Positions 34,103 to 43,029 of a stretch of DNA of 43,912 nucleotides are shown here, one piece after another. The stretch spans positions 3,027 to 46,938 of the forward strand of contig CADEDH010000037.1 of NCBI GenBank assembly GCA_902826025.1, read 5' to 3'. The stretch comes from an uncultured Actinomycetes bacterium (lineage in GTDB: Bacteria; Actinomycetota; Acidimicrobiia; Acidimicrobiales; SZUA-35). The notes beneath the pieces were generated by a model. The model did no database searches. It saw only the letters and a list, made by a program, of their open reading frames with translations, and had not been told where the DNA came from. A program made the translations under genes and the position numbers. Every line of letters begins with the position of its first letter. Position 1 is the stretch's first letter.

Positions 34103-35038
34103 GTGCTGAGCGATGTGCCCGGGGTGCGGGTCGGCCACTGGACGAACGGGGAGGCCCGCACCGGGTGCACGGTGGTGCTGCTGCCCCGGCGGGCGGTGGC
34201 GTCGGGCGAAATCCGGGGCGGGGCCCCCGCCACCAGGGAGTTCGGGCTGCTGGAGCCGTGGCGGATGATCCCCTCCATCGATGCCGTGGTGCTGTCGGGC
34301 GGCTCGGCGTTCGGGCTGGCCGCCGCCGACGGGGTGGTCCGGTGGCTGGAGGAGCACGGGCGGGGCTTCGTCACCAACACCGCCACCGTGCCCATCGTGG
34401 TGGGGATGAGCCTGTACGACCTGGGCGTGGGCGATGCCTCGGTGCGCCCCGGGCCGGCCGAGGGCCGGGCCGCGGCCGAAGCCGCCGGTCCCGACCCGGC
34501 GCCAGAGTCGGAGCCGGGGTCCGCCCCCGAGGGAGCCCCTGATCCTCCGGCCGGCGACAGCGCAGCCAACCTGGGCCTGATCGGTGCCGGCACCGGGGCC
34601 ACGGTGGGCAAGTGGGGCGGCCCCGACACCACCCGACCCGGCGGGCTCGTCACCGCCACCGTCCGGGCCGGTGACGTGATCGTGAGCGCCCTGGTAGCGG
34701 CGAACGCCTACGGGTGGGTCGACGACGGCACCACGGTGGCCGACCCCGGCCCCCCGTTCCGCCCCGCCCCGGCCGACGAGGGCTCCGACGGTGCCGTCGT
34801 CACCAACACCACGATCGGGGTGGTGGTGACGAACGCCATCGTCGACAAGGTCGGCTGCCACCTCCTGGCCCAGAGCGCCCACGACGGCCTGGCCCGGGCG
34901 CTCGTCCCGGCCCACACCGCAGCCGATGGCGACGCCCTGGTGACGGTGGCCACCGGCCAGGTCGAGGCCGACCTGATGCACCTCCGGCTGCTGGCCCAGC
35001 ACGCCGTCACCCGAGCCATCCGCACCCTGCTGCTGTAG
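34103..35038 (+). CDS. P1/S58-family peptidase (DmpA-like)
   Basis: 311 aa. The N-terminus LSDVPGVRVGHWTNGEARTG and VVLSGGSAFGLAAADGVVRW are diagnostic of the DmpA/P1 fold. The autocleavage junction is TNTTIGVVVTNA, with the predicted nucleophile Thr236. Family members are aminopeptidases that release N-terminal residues or beta-amino acids. A Pro/Glu/Gly-rich insert lies near residues 125-152. The gene follows the dehydratase by 10 nt. Confidence 0.9.
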   Translation: MLSDVPGVRVGHWTNGEARTGCTVVLLPRRAVASGEIRGGAPATREFGLLEPWRMIPSIDAVVLSGGSAFGLAAADGVVRWLEEHGRGFVTNTATVPIVVGMSLYDLGVGDASVRPGPAEGRAAAEAAGPDPAPESEPGSAPEGAPDPPAGDSAANLGLIGAGTGATVGKWGGPDTTRPGGLVTATVRAGDVIVSALVAANAYGWVDDGTTVADPGPPFRPAPADEGSDGAVVTNTTIGVVVTNAIVDKVGCHLLAQSAHDGLARALVPAHTAADGDALVTVATGQVEADLMHLRLLAQHAVTRAIRTLLL

Positions 35039-35040
35039 TG

Positions 35041-35089
35041 CGAACTGTGGCGCCCGGCGCTGCATTTTGCGCGCTGGCGTCACAGCTCG
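35041..35089. repeat. 49-bp palindrome, CGAACTGTGGCGCC family (copy 1)
   Basis: The arms CGAACTGTGGCGCC (35041-35054) and GGCGTCACAGCTCG (35076-35089) pair at 12 of 14 positions. Its 21-nt core matches the reverse complement of the core of the copy at 38030-38078 at 17 of 21. It lies 2 nt after the peptidase stop, between two convergent genes. Confidence 0.85.
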
Positions 35090-35119
35090 CCCGATGGGTG
35101 GAGGTGATGGGTGGTGCGC

Positions 35120-36427
35120 TCAGGCGGGGTGGTAGCGGCGGCCGACGCGGGTGCCGATGGAGGTACAGATCTCGTAGTTGATGGTGCCCATGGCGGCCGC
35201 CAGGTCGTCGGCCGTGATGGCCTCGGCGCCCTGGGGGCCGATGATCACAGCCTCGTCGCCCACCTGGACGTCGTCGTCGCCGCAGTCGACCATCGTCTGG
35301 TCCATCGTCACCACGCCCAGGATCGGGCGAGCCCGGCCCCCTACCAGCATCGAGCCGCCGCTGGCCCACAACCCCCGGGGGAGGCCGTCGGCGTAGCCCA
35401 CGGGCACGGTGGCCACGGTGGTGGCCCGTTCCAGCGTGCGACGGTGCCCGTAGCTGATCGACTCCCCCGCCTCCACCCGCTTCACGAATGACACCCGGGT
35501 GCGCCACGACAGCGCCGGCCGCAGCGGGGCCCAGCCCGCCATCGCCGGCGCCGGCGGGAGGCCGTAGAGGGCGATGCCGCAGCGGACCACGTCGTAGCGG
35601 GCGGCGGGGTGGGCGATGGCGCCGGCCGAGTTGGCGGCGTGACGGAGGGGTACGTCGATCCCGGCGGCGGCCAGGTGGGCCAGCACCCTCTCGTAGACGG
35701 CGAGCTGGGCGCCGGTGACGGCAGTGAGGAGCTCGCCCTTCGGTGAGACGGCGTCGGCGCAGGCCAGGTGGGTCCACACCGACCCCAGCCGCAGGCCCGG
35801 CGCCTCGAGTATCCGCCGGGCCAGGGCCACCGCATCCTCCGGCGCCGCCCCCACCCGGTGCATCCCGGTGTCGATCTTGAGGTGGACCGTGAACGCACCG
35901 GTGTGGGCCACCTCCGGCCGTTCTCCGTCGAACTGCGTCACGGGAACCGCGTCCTCGCCGCCATCTGCGTCACGAAAACCCCGCCGTTCGGGGGTTTCGC
36001 GACGCAGTTCGCTGTCGGGGCGCGATTTCCGTGACGCAGTTCGGGCCGGGGCCGCGACGGCCAACGCCGCCAACGACGACGAGGCCGCAGCGGCTGCGGT
36101 GGCGGCCTCGATGGCGGCCGGCGAGTACACGGCCGGCTCGAGCCCGGCGGCGACGGCGGTGGCCATCTCGGCCGGGTCGGGCTCGGACAGCACCCAGATG
36201 GGGACGGCCAACCCGGCCTCCCGCAATGCCACCCCCTCGGCCACCTGGGCCACGGCCAGCCGGGTGGCCCCGGCGGCAACCGCGGCGCCGGCCACCTCCA
36301 CCGCCCCGTGGCCGTACCCATTCGCCTTCACCACGGCGCACAGCTCGGCCGGGGCCGCCAGCTCCCGCAGCACCCCCACATTGTGGGCGATGGCCCCAAG
36401 GTCGATGTCGGCCCACGCCCGGCTCAC
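35120..36427 (-). CDS. alr: Alanine racemase with an element-derived insert
   Basis: 435 aa, against roughly 370-390 for the family. The PLP Lys34 lies in AVVKANGYGHG, and the partner Tyr and the barrel strands HLKIDTGMHRVG and VRCGIALYGLPP are present. It makes D-alanine for the cell wall. Between a normal helix (residues 105-125) and strand 181 it carries about 55 extra residues, of which 129-167 are encoded exactly by the 115-bp palindrome at 35929-36043. The insertion is in frame with no stop. The GTG start lies in a duplicated start region (see 36405-36483) and overlaps a 19-codon relic by GTGA. Confidence 0.95.
   Translation of the reverse strand: MSRAWADIDLGAIAHNVGVLRELAAPAELCAVVKANGYGHGAVEVAGAAVAAGATRLAVAQVAEGVALREAGLAVPIWVLSEPDPAEMATAVAAGLEPAVYSPAAIEAATAAAAASSSLAALAVAAPARTASRKSRPDSELRRETPERRGFRDADGGEDAVPVTQFDGERPEVAHTGAFTVHLKIDTGMHRVGAAPEDAVALARRILEAPGLRLGSVWTHLACADAVSPKGELLTAVTGAQLAVYERVLAHLAAAGIDVPLRHAANSAGAIAHPAARYDVVRCGIALYGLPPAPAMAGWAPLRPALSWRTRVSFVKRVEAGESISYGHRRTLERATTVATVPVGYADGLPRGLWASGGSMLVGGRARPILGVVTMDQTMVDCGDDDVQVGDEAVIIGPQGAEAITADDLAAAMGTINYEICTSIGTRVGRRYHPA
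35929..36043. repeat. Nested palindrome, TGCGTCACG family, inside alr (copy 3)
   Basis: Outer arms CGAACTGCGTCACGG (35929-35943) and CCGTGACGCAGTTCG (36029-36043) are perfectly inverted. Inner arms at 35963-35982 and 35991-36010 are 20 bp with a few mismatches. Total 115 bp. It codes for about 38 residues of Alr without a frameshift. The same family lies at 8240 and 22302 between genes. Confidence 0.9.
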
Positions 36428-36483
36428 CCTGGTCCCCTAGCTCCGACGTCGACCCGTCGATAGTCGGCCCACGCCCAGCTCAC
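36405..36483 (-). repeat. Duplicated start region of alr
   Basis: Two near-identical 22-nt segments begin at GTG 36483 and GTG 36427, 56 nt apart. The first reads MSWAWADYRRVDVGARGPG and stops at a TGA that overlaps GTG 36427. GTG 36483 itself overlaps the stop of nnrD. The likely original coupling GTGA has been duplicated, leaving a 19-codon leader. Confidence 0.8.
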
Positions 36484-37958
36484 CGCTCGGCCCCCGGAGG
36501 CTGAGTGGTGGCGCTCTCCAGCCATTGGCCCACGAGGAGGGGGAGATCGCCGGCCACGAAGCCCCGGTGGAGGCCGAGACGGGCGGCCCGGCCGTGGAGC
36601 TCGGCGGCCAACCCGGCGGCGGCCAGCGGCTCCAGCCCACCGGCCAGACCGGCGCCCACCAGACCGGCCAGCACGTCGCCGGTGCCGGCCGACGCCAGCC
36701 GCCGGTCGCCGGCGGCGGACACCAGCACCCGACCGTCGGGGTGGGCGGCCACTGTGGTCGGCCCCTTGGCCAGCACCACCGCTCCCAGGTCGGCGGCCAG
36801 GCGGCGAACGGTGTCGATCCGGTCGGCCCCCGGGGCCCGCCCCCGCAGCAGACGACGCAGCTCGCCGTCGTGGGGGGTGAGCACGGCGGGGACCGTGCGG
36901 CCCCGCAGGATCGAGGGATCGGCGGCCACGGCGTCGAGGGCCCCGCCGTCGAGCACCAGACCCCGCGTGCTGGTGTTGGCCGCCACGTTCAGCACGTCGC
37001 CCTGGGTGGCCAGGTCGACCGGCAGCCCCGGGCCCACCACCAGGGCGGCGAACCGAGCCTGCTCGGCCACCACGTCGGCCCCCCACCGGGCCGGCAACGG
37101 CCGGATGACCGACTCGACCGGCACCGGCGGCCCGCTCAGCGTCGCCCCCGGCACCGACAACGCCACGTACCCCGCCCCGGCCCGGGCGGCGGCCGCCGCC
37201 GCCAGGCTGGGGGCGCCCAGCATCGTGCCGTGCCCCCCGATCACCCACACCGCCCGCTGCCACTTGTGGGCCTCGGCCACCTGCTGCGGCCACCCGTCGG
37301 CCCCGAGCCCTACCACCGATTCGGAGGAGCCTGAGCCGCGCTCAGCGCGGCTGAGGCTCCTGATTTCGGCAGGGTGGGCCGGGGCCGCTGACAGGTCGGC
37401 GGCCGTCAGGTGCCAGGCCCGGCACCCGGTGACGGCGTCGAGGCCGATGTCGGCCACGGTCACCGAGCCGGCGAAGCCCCGGCCGGGGTGGAACAGCAGC
37501 CCCGGCTTCCACGCGGCGAAGGTGACGGTGGCGGCGGCCGGCAGGACCTGGCCGGCGGCCTCGCCGGTCAGCCCGTTCACGCCGGAGGGGATGTCGACCG
37601 CCAACACCGGGGCCGAGCCCACGTCGGGGGCATCCCACGAGCCCCGGAAGCCGGTGCCGTAGGCGGCGTCGATCACGAGATCACACCGGGCCAGGTCGGA
37701 TGGCGACGGCTGGAAGTCGGCCGCCTCCACCCGGCACCGCACCCCCCGGGCAGCCAGGAACCGGGCCGCCACCCGCCCGTCGTTGCCGTTGTTGCCCTTG
37801 CCCGCCAGCACCAGCACCCGGGCCCCGTAGGTGCGGCCCAGCAGCCCCAGAGCGGAGCGGGCCACGGCCCAGGCAGCCCGGTCGATCAGCACCTCCACCG
37901 GTTCGGGGGCGGCGGCGTCGATCGCCCCCATCTCGGCCGGTGTGACGATGGGTTCCAC
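36480..37958 (-). CDS. nnrD: Bifunctional NAD(P)H-hydrate epimerase/dehydratase
   Basis: 492 aa. The N-terminal YjeF_N domain repairs the NAD(P)HX epimers (LAGKGNNGNDGRVAARFLAA), and the C-terminal domain is the dehydratase (LTPHDGELRRLL, LAKGPTTVAAHPDGR, ASAGTGDVLAGLVGAG). Between the domains, residues 197-214 are encoded by a 52-bp palindrome in frame. GTG 37958 starts the family N-terminus. Its stop is fused to the alr start region (GTGA). Confidence 0.95.
   Translation of the reverse strand: MEPIVTPAEMGAIDAAAPEPVEVLIDRAAWAVARSALGLLGRTYGARVLVLAGKGNNGNDGRVAARFLAARGVRCRVEAADFQPSPSDLARCDLVIDAAYGTGFRGSWDAPDVGSAPVLAVDIPSGVNGLTGEAAGQVLPAAATVTFAAWKPGLLFHPGRGFAGSVTVADIGLDAVTGCRAWHLTAADLSAAPAHPAEIRSLSRAERGSGSSESVVGLGADGWPQQVAEAHKWQRAVWVIGGHGTMLGAPSLAAAAAARAGAGYVALSVPGATLSGPPVPVESVIRPLPARWGADVVAEQARFAALVVGPGLPVDLATQGDVLNVAANTSTRGLVLDGGALDAVAADPSILRGRTVPAVLTPHDGELRRLLRGRAPGADRIDTVRRLAADLGAVVLAKGPTTVAAHPDGRVLVSAAGDRRLASAGTGDVLAGLVGAGLAGGLEPLAAAGLAAELHGRAARLGLHRGFVAGDLPLLVGQWLESATTQPPGAER
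37317..37368. repeat. Palindrome inside nnrD
   Basis: Arms at 37325-37341 and 37345-37361 pair at 16 of 17 positions around a 3-nt loop; the outer flanks CCGA/TCGG extend it. It encodes part of the linker between the two NnrD domains. It is not clearly of the same sequence family as the others. Confidence 0.8.
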
Positions 37959-37978
37959 CAGTCCGCCCCCGCCCTAAA

Positions 37979-38030
37979 CCCCGACCCCGACCCCGACCCC
38001 GGGGCCGGGCCCGGGGCCGGGCCCGGGGCC
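37979..38030. repeat. Short tandem repeats
   Basis: CCCCGA three times (37979-37996), then the 12-mer GGGGCCGGGCCC about two and a half times (38001-38030). Very GC-rich and able to form stems. It runs straight into the palindrome at 38030, with nnrD beginning at 37958. Confidence 0.85.
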
Positions 38031-38078
38031 GAACTGTGGCGCCACCGCGCAAAATCCAGCACGGGGCGCCACAGTTCG
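38030..38078. repeat. 49-bp palindrome, CGAACTGTGGCGCC family (copy 2)
   Basis: The arms CGAACTGTGGCGCC (38030-38043) and GGCGCCACAGTTCG (38065-38078) are perfectly inverted. It is 49 bp like the copy at 35041-35089, in the opposite orientation. It lies between glmS and nnrD. Confidence 0.88.
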
Positions 38079-38095
38079 CAGGGTTGGTGGTGGAG

Positions 38096-41000
38096 TCATT
38101 GCTGCCAGCGGGCGGCCACATCGCTGATGGGGGCCGTGAGCAGTTCCACCGTCGACACCGAGGCCAGCAGATCCTCCCGAAACGAGGGCTGGCGTTCGGT
38201 GACCACATCGACCAGCTGGCGGTACCGGTTGCGGTACCCCTGCAGGACGGTGCGGGCCGTCTGCGCCCCCAGGTTCTCGTTGAGCCGGAGATGGCACAGG
38301 GTGAGCCCGGTGGTCTGGCCGTCCTTGACCTCGGCCACGATCAGCACCACCCGCCCGTCGGTCCCGACGGTCACGATCGGCTCCTGCTCCACCGCCACCC
38401 GGCGCTTGGTGCCCCGCAGGGTGGGATCGCGGTCGACCCGGCTGGCGATGCCCTGGGCCACGCCGCCCTTGTCGATCACGGACAGGGTGGCCGGCGTCCC
38501 GGACGCACCTGACGCCAGCAGGCTGCCCTCCAACCGGTAGCGGGTGTAGCCCACCGCTTCGGCCACCGCCGGGGTGAGGGCCGACAGGGTGCGTAGGGCC
38601 CGGTAGCTGAGCCGGTCCCGGGGGCAGCCGGTGGCCAACACCTCCTGGATGAGGGCGGCCTGGAGCAGGCTCTCGTCGGCCCGGCTGATGCCCACCGTGA
38701 CCGTCTTGGCCTGGTGCTTGATGGCGTCGATGGGGCGGGTCAGTTCCTCGATGGCCCGGGTCAGCGCCCCGGCCAGGTCTTCCACCACCACCCCCGGGGT
38801 ACCGACCTTGCCGAACTCGACCTGGTAGGCGTCGAGGGGGATGTGGCCCCGGGCGAAGCGGAGCAGGGCGGCCAGCCGCACCGCACTCGACGCCTCCAGG
38901 TGCCCGTTGTAGCTCCCCGACCGCAACCCGGCGAAGTACCGGTCGGCGTGGGGGCCCAGATCACGCCCGAACCGCTCGAACCAGCCGGTCCCCACCGACG
39001 ACGAGCCAACGTAGCGCTCGATCGTGCCCCGGGCCTCCCGCAGGGGGCGGGCCGAGGCGTCGATGGCGAGCGCCGCCTCGTAGCCGAACAGGTGGCCCAC
39101 CATGGTCGACAGCACGAAGGCCAGCCGGGGGTGCACGTCGGGCACACCCAGCACTTCGAGGGCGGCGCCGAAGCGCTGCTCGCCGTCGGTGGCGATCACG
39201 ATGGGGGCCGCCTTGTGGGCCTTGAAGATCGCCACCTCTTTGGCCACGTCGTCCACCGTCGAGCCGACGAGCCCGGCGGCGCACACCAGGATCAGGGGCT
39301 CCGACGAGAGATCGATGTGCTTCTTGTCCTCGGTGACGTCGCAGGCGATGGCCTTGTAGCACAGCTCCGACAGCTTGATGCGGATCTCCCGGGCCGCCAC
39401 CGCGTTGGCCCCGTTGCCCACGATGGCCCAGTACCGCCGGCCGAGGCAGTGGCGGGCCGCCGCCTCGCCGATCCGGGGCTGCAGGGCCAGGGTGGCGATC
39501 ATGGCCTCGGGCAGGGCGGCCAGCCCGGCCAGCACCCGCTGGCGCTCGGCCTCGGGCAGGGTGACGCCGGGGATGAGGTCGGCCAGGGCGTCGGCCAGCA
39601 GGAACCCGGCGGCGATCTGGGCGTAGAAGGCCTTGGTCGAGGCCACGCTCATCTCCACGTCGCGCCCGTCGGAGGTGTAGAGCACCCCGTCGGACTTGTC
39701 GACCAGGTCGCTCCCCCGCCGGTTCACGATGGCCACCACCGCCGCCCCCCGGGAGCGGACGAGATCGACCGTGCGGTTGGTGTCCGTCGTCGTGCCCGAT
39801 TGGGAGATGGCGACGATGAGGGTGTCGCTCATGTCGTCGCGCAGCGAGAAGCCCGACAGCTCGGTGGCCGTGATCGACCCGATCACCAGGCCCGAACCGG
39901 CCAGCGTCTCGGCCAGGGCGGTGGCCACGGCCTGGCCGGCCACGGCGGCCGTGCCCTGGCCGATCACCTCGATGCGACGGAAGCCCGGGACCCGGGCCCG
40001 CAGGCCCGGCGGGAGGGTCTCGGCCGGGAGCCGGACCATCAGGCGGCCCCCCTCCTCCACCAGCCGCCCCCGCAGCGTCTTGCGGAACGAGGCCGGGGCC
40101 TCCGAGATCTCCTTCAGCAGGAAGTGGGGGGCGTCGCCCCGGTCGATGTCGCGGGTGGTGACGGTGGGAACCTTCCACTCGTCGGCTCCGATGGGCAGGG
40201 GCGTGCCGTCGTAGGCGATGCGGGTGACACCGTCGGGTGAGCCGGCCAGCGCACCCGACAGCCGCAGCACCTGGCCCTGGCTGGCCGTCGGGTTGTCGGG
40301 GTCGGCCGGGGTCTCGCCGTCCATGCGGAGGTAGCGGTCGCAGTCTTCCACCACCCCGTAGGGTTCGGAGGCCACCACGAAGGCGTCTTCGGCCAGCCCC
40401 ACGAACACGCCCTGGCCGCTGCCCCGCAGGGCCAGGTGGACGTCGGCCGGGGCCACGGCGGTGGACACGCCGATGGCCACCGACCCCTCGAACTGGGCCA
40501 CCGACGACCGCACGGCTTCGTCGAGCTCCAGCCCGTCGGCCAGCCCCCGGCTCACCAGGGTGGGGATGACCTTGGCGTCGGTGGTGATCTCGCCCGCTAT
40601 CACGAGCTTCTCCACCGCGATCAGGTCGGCGAAGTTGTCGACGTCGCCGTTGAGCGCGGCCGTCACGTAGGGCCCGGGGCGACCGTCGGCCTCCTCGGAG
40701 TTGACCGGGTGGGCGTTGGGCTCGCTGATGATGCCGACCGACGCCCAGCGGGTGTGAGCCAGCACGGTGGCCTCGGCGTCGGGGCCCCGCAGGGCGAGCT
40801 GGAGCAGCTCGTCGCCGGCGATGGCGGCTCGGATGGCGGCGGTGTTGTCGCCCAGCTCGCCGATCTCGGCCGCCGCTTTGTACACGAAGCCGAGCCGGCC
40901 CTCGGGGGTCCGCACCGAGCCGCTCCCGAACAGGGGGTCAACGCTGCGCGCGCCGAGCAGGGCGGTGATGGCGGGGGAGGCCAGGTCGAGGCCGTGGTTG

Positions 41001-41530
41001 CGCACCAACACGTGGAGCCCGGCCGAGTCGCGCCCCCGCACCTCCAGGCGGTCGAGGTTCGACAGGGCCTGCTGGAGGCTGAAGAAGGCGTCGACGGCGG
41101 AAGCCGGCAGATCCGGCCCGGCCAGCTGCACCACCTCCCGGGCGGCCCGGAGCCGATCGCGCTCCAGGGCCCAGGCGGCGTCCTTCACCGCCACCAGCCC
41201 GGCGTTGACCGCTTCCAGCTCGTCGACCCGGTCGACGTCCTCCAGGTGCGACTCGATGGCGGCCACCATCTTGTCCACCGTCTCCACTGCGGCCGACACC
41301 GCGGGGGCCAGCGACCGGTCGCCCAGGAGGGCCCTCAGGCCGGGCACGCCCCGGAGGGCCCGGTCGACCGAGGCCAGCTCGGTGGCCATGGCCACCAGGC
41401 GGGAGGCGAGGTCGGGCTCGCCCGGTTGGGGCGGCTGGGCCACGGCCACGGCCAGCTGGGCCCGCAGGGCGTCACCCTCGGGCGACATCCGGCTCGACCG
41501 GCGACGGACGATGGCGATGATTCCACACAT
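38096..41530 (-). CDS. Giant GlmS-like amidotransferase/isomerase
   Basis: 1144 aa, against about 610-625 for GlmS (glucosamine-6-phosphate synthase). The start MCGIIAIV supplies the nucleophile Cys2. A predicted helical insertion of about 140 residues (10-155) separates it from LDRLEVRGRDSAG, and another lies near 180-250 before HTRWASVG. SIS domain 1 has AISQSGTTTDT (574-584) and SIS 2 has AIVGNGANAVAAREIRIKLSE (702-722). The C-terminal catalytic-tail motif appears as HQAKTVTVGI (near 942) after a further insertion, and another 195 residues follow. It would make glucosamine-6-phosphate for wall synthesis; the gene lies ahead of nnrD and next to glmM, as in other actinobacteria. The added regions have no known fold. 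Confidence 0.85.
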   Translation of the reverse strand: MCGIIAIVRRRSSRMSPEGDALRAQLAVAVAQPPQPGEPDLASRLVAMATELASVDRALRGVPGLRALLGDRSLAPAVSAAVETVDKMVAAIESHLEDVDRVDELEAVNAGLVAVKDAAWALERDRLRAAREVVQLAGPDLPASAVDAFFSLQQALSNLDRLEVRGRDSAGLHVLVRNHGLDLASPAITALLGARSVDPLFGSGSVRTPEGRLGFVYKAAAEIGELGDNTAAIRAAIAGDELLQLALRGPDAEATVLAHTRWASVGIISEPNAHPVNSEEADGRPGPYVTAALNGDVDNFADLIAVEKLVIAGEITTDAKVIPTLVSRGLADGLELDEAVRSSVAQFEGSVAIGVSTAVAPADVHLALRGSGQGVFVGLAEDAFVVASEPYGVVEDCDRYLRMDGETPADPDNPTASQGQVLRLSGALAGSPDGVTRIAYDGTPLPIGADEWKVPTVTTRDIDRGDAPHFLLKEISEAPASFRKTLRGRLVEEGGRLMVRLPAETLPPGLRARVPGFRRIEVIGQGTAAVAGQAVATALAETLAGSGLVIGSITATELSGFSLRDDMSDTLIVAISQSGTTTDTNRTVDLVRSRGAAVVAIVNRRGSDLVDKSDGVLYTSDGRDVEMSVASTKAFYAQIAAGFLLADALADLIPGVTLPEAERQRVLAGLAALPEAMIATLALQPRIGEAAARHCLGRRYWAIVGNGANAVAAREIRIKLSELCYKAIACDVTEDKKHIDLSSEPLILVCAAGLVGSTVDDVAKEVAIFKAHKAAPIVIATDGEQRFGAALEVLGVPDVHPRLAFVLSTMVGHLFGYEAALAIDASARPLREARGTIERYVGSSSVGTGWFERFGRDLGPHADRYFAGLRSGSYNGHLEASSAVRLAALLRFARGHIPLDAYQVEFGKVGTPGVVVEDLAGALTRAIEELTRPIDAIKHQAKTVTVGISRADESLLQAALIQEVLATGCPRDRLSYRALRTLSALTPAVAEAVGYTRYRLEGSLLASGASGTPATLSVIDKGGVAQGIASRVDRDPTLRGTKRRVAVEQEPIVTVGTDGRVVLIVAEVKDGQTTGLTLCHLRLNENLGAQTARTVLQGYRNRYRQLVDVVTERQPSFREDLLASVSTVELLTAPISDVAARWQQ

Positions 41531-41612
41531 GGGCAGTCCCTACGTTCCCTGTCCTGTACAGCTGACGCTTGTCTTTCGCCCGGCCCTCGTGGCGACTACG
41601 CCGTGCTCCGGT

Positions 41613-43022
41613 TCACGGCCCATCCGGCCGCGGGCCGCCACCCACCAGGTGCTGGGCTGCTTCGACCAGCCGGTCGCAACACTGCTCGGCCACCTGGGGA
41701 TCGATGTGCTCAACCATAACCCTCAACAGGGGCTCGGTCCCCGACGCCCGCACCAGTACCCGCCCGTCGGCACCGAGGGTCTCGGTAACGGCCCCGATCT
41801 CCCCTGCCAGCTGCTCCACCAGGCGTTCGTCCCGGTGGGGGAGCCGCACGTTGCGCAGGATCTGGGGCACGGTGGTCATCGACTCCGCCGCCAGCTTGGA
41901 CAGCGGCTGGGTGGATCGACCCACGGCGTCGAGCAGCTGCACGGCGCTGAGCACCCCGTCTCCGGTGGTGGCCAGGTCGCGCGCGATCACGTGGCCCGAC
42001 TGCTCACCGCCGAGGGAGTAGCCGCCCTCGTCGAGGGCCTGGAGCACGTAACGGTCGCCCACGGCGGTGGTCACCACCTGGATGCCGGCCCGCTGCATGG
42101 CCAGGTGGAACCCGAGGTTGGTCATCACCGTGACCACCACCGTGTTACCGGCCAGCAGACCCCGCTCCGCCCGGTCCAGGGCCAGGATGGCGAGCATGCG
42201 GTCGCCATCGACAACGTTGCCGGTCTCGTCGACGGCGATCAGCCGATCGGCGTCGCCGTCGAAGGCCACACCGAGGTCGGCCCGGAGCGCCACCACGGCT
42301 TCGGCCAGGCGACCGGGGGCGGTGGATCCCACCCCGTCGTTGATGTTCGTCCCGTCGGGCTCGGCCCCTATCACGGTGATCTCGGCGCCCAGGCGGCGCA
42401 GCACCCGGGGGCCCAGCTCGTAGGCCGCACCGTGGGCACAGTCCACCACGAGGCGCAGGCCGGTGAGTTGACGGGGAGCGATCGAGCCACACACTGCGCT
42501 CACCCAGCCGTCGATGTCGTCCGACGAACCGGCGGCCAGCGTGCCCACCGCCGCCCCCACCGGAGCGATGACGCTGCCGTCGTGGGCGCGTGCATCCCCA
42601 ACGTTCGAGGCGGTGCCGCCGGCCTGGCCCAACAGCTCCAGGTAGCGGGCCTGGATCCGGGCCTCGACCTCGTCGGCCAGCTTGAGCCCGCCTGGGGCGA
42701 AGAGCTTGATGCCGTTGTCGGCGAACGGGTTGTGGGAGGCCGAGATCATGGCCGCCGGCACCGATCCCCGGGCGGCCACCCAGGCCACGGTGGGGGTCGG
42801 AACCACACCCAGCAGCTCCACGTCGGCCCCGGCGGCGCAGATGCCGGCGCTCAGGGCCGCTTCCAGCATCGGGCCGGACCGGCGCGTGTCGCGCCCCAGC
42901 ACGAATCGGGAGATGCCGAAGACCTCCACCGCCGCCCGCCCGAGCGCTACCGCGACCTCGGGGCTGAGTTCTTGATTGGCCAACCCCCGCACACCGTCGG
43001 TCCCAAACCGGGGGGCTCCCAC
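41613..43022 (-). CDS. glmM: Phosphoglucosamine mutase
   Basis: 469 aa. It converts glucosamine-6-phosphate to glucosamine-1-phosphate. The start PRFGTDGVRGLANQELSP, the phosphoserine site ISASHNP with Ser96, the metal loop DGDADR at 255-260 and LVRASGTEPLLRVMVE are all present. GTG 43022 lies 7 nt after the rpsI stop, so it is in the ribosomal operon. Residues 143-170 are a small insert. Confidence 0.97.
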   Translation of the reverse strand: MGAPRFGTDGVRGLANQELSPEVAVALGRAAVEVFGISRFVLGRDTRRSGPMLEAALSAGICAAGADVELLGVVPTPTVAWVAARGSVPAAMISASHNPFADNGIKLFAPGGLKLADEVEARIQARYLELLGQAGGTASNVGDARAHDGSVIAPVGAAVGTLAAGSSDDIDGWVSAVCGSIAPRQLTGLRLVVDCAHGAAYELGPRVLRRLGAEITVIGAEPDGTNINDGVGSTAPGRLAEAVVALRADLGVAFDGDADRLIAVDETGNVVDGDRMLAILALDRAERGLLAGNTVVVTVMTNLGFHLAMQRAGIQVVTTAVGDRYVLQALDEGGYSLGGEQSGHVIARDLATTGDGVLSAVQLLDAVGRSTQPLSKLAAESMTTVPQILRNVRLPHRDERLVEQLAGEIGAVTETLGADGRVLVRASGTEPLLRVMVEHIDPQVAEQCCDRLVEAAQHLVGGGPRPDGP

Positions 43023-43029
43023 AGCTAGC

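Noticed and set aside
37979..38030. GC tandem repeat as a replication or attachment site
   Set aside because: It is a simple repeat with no DnaA box, integrase or direct-repeat att sites nearby.
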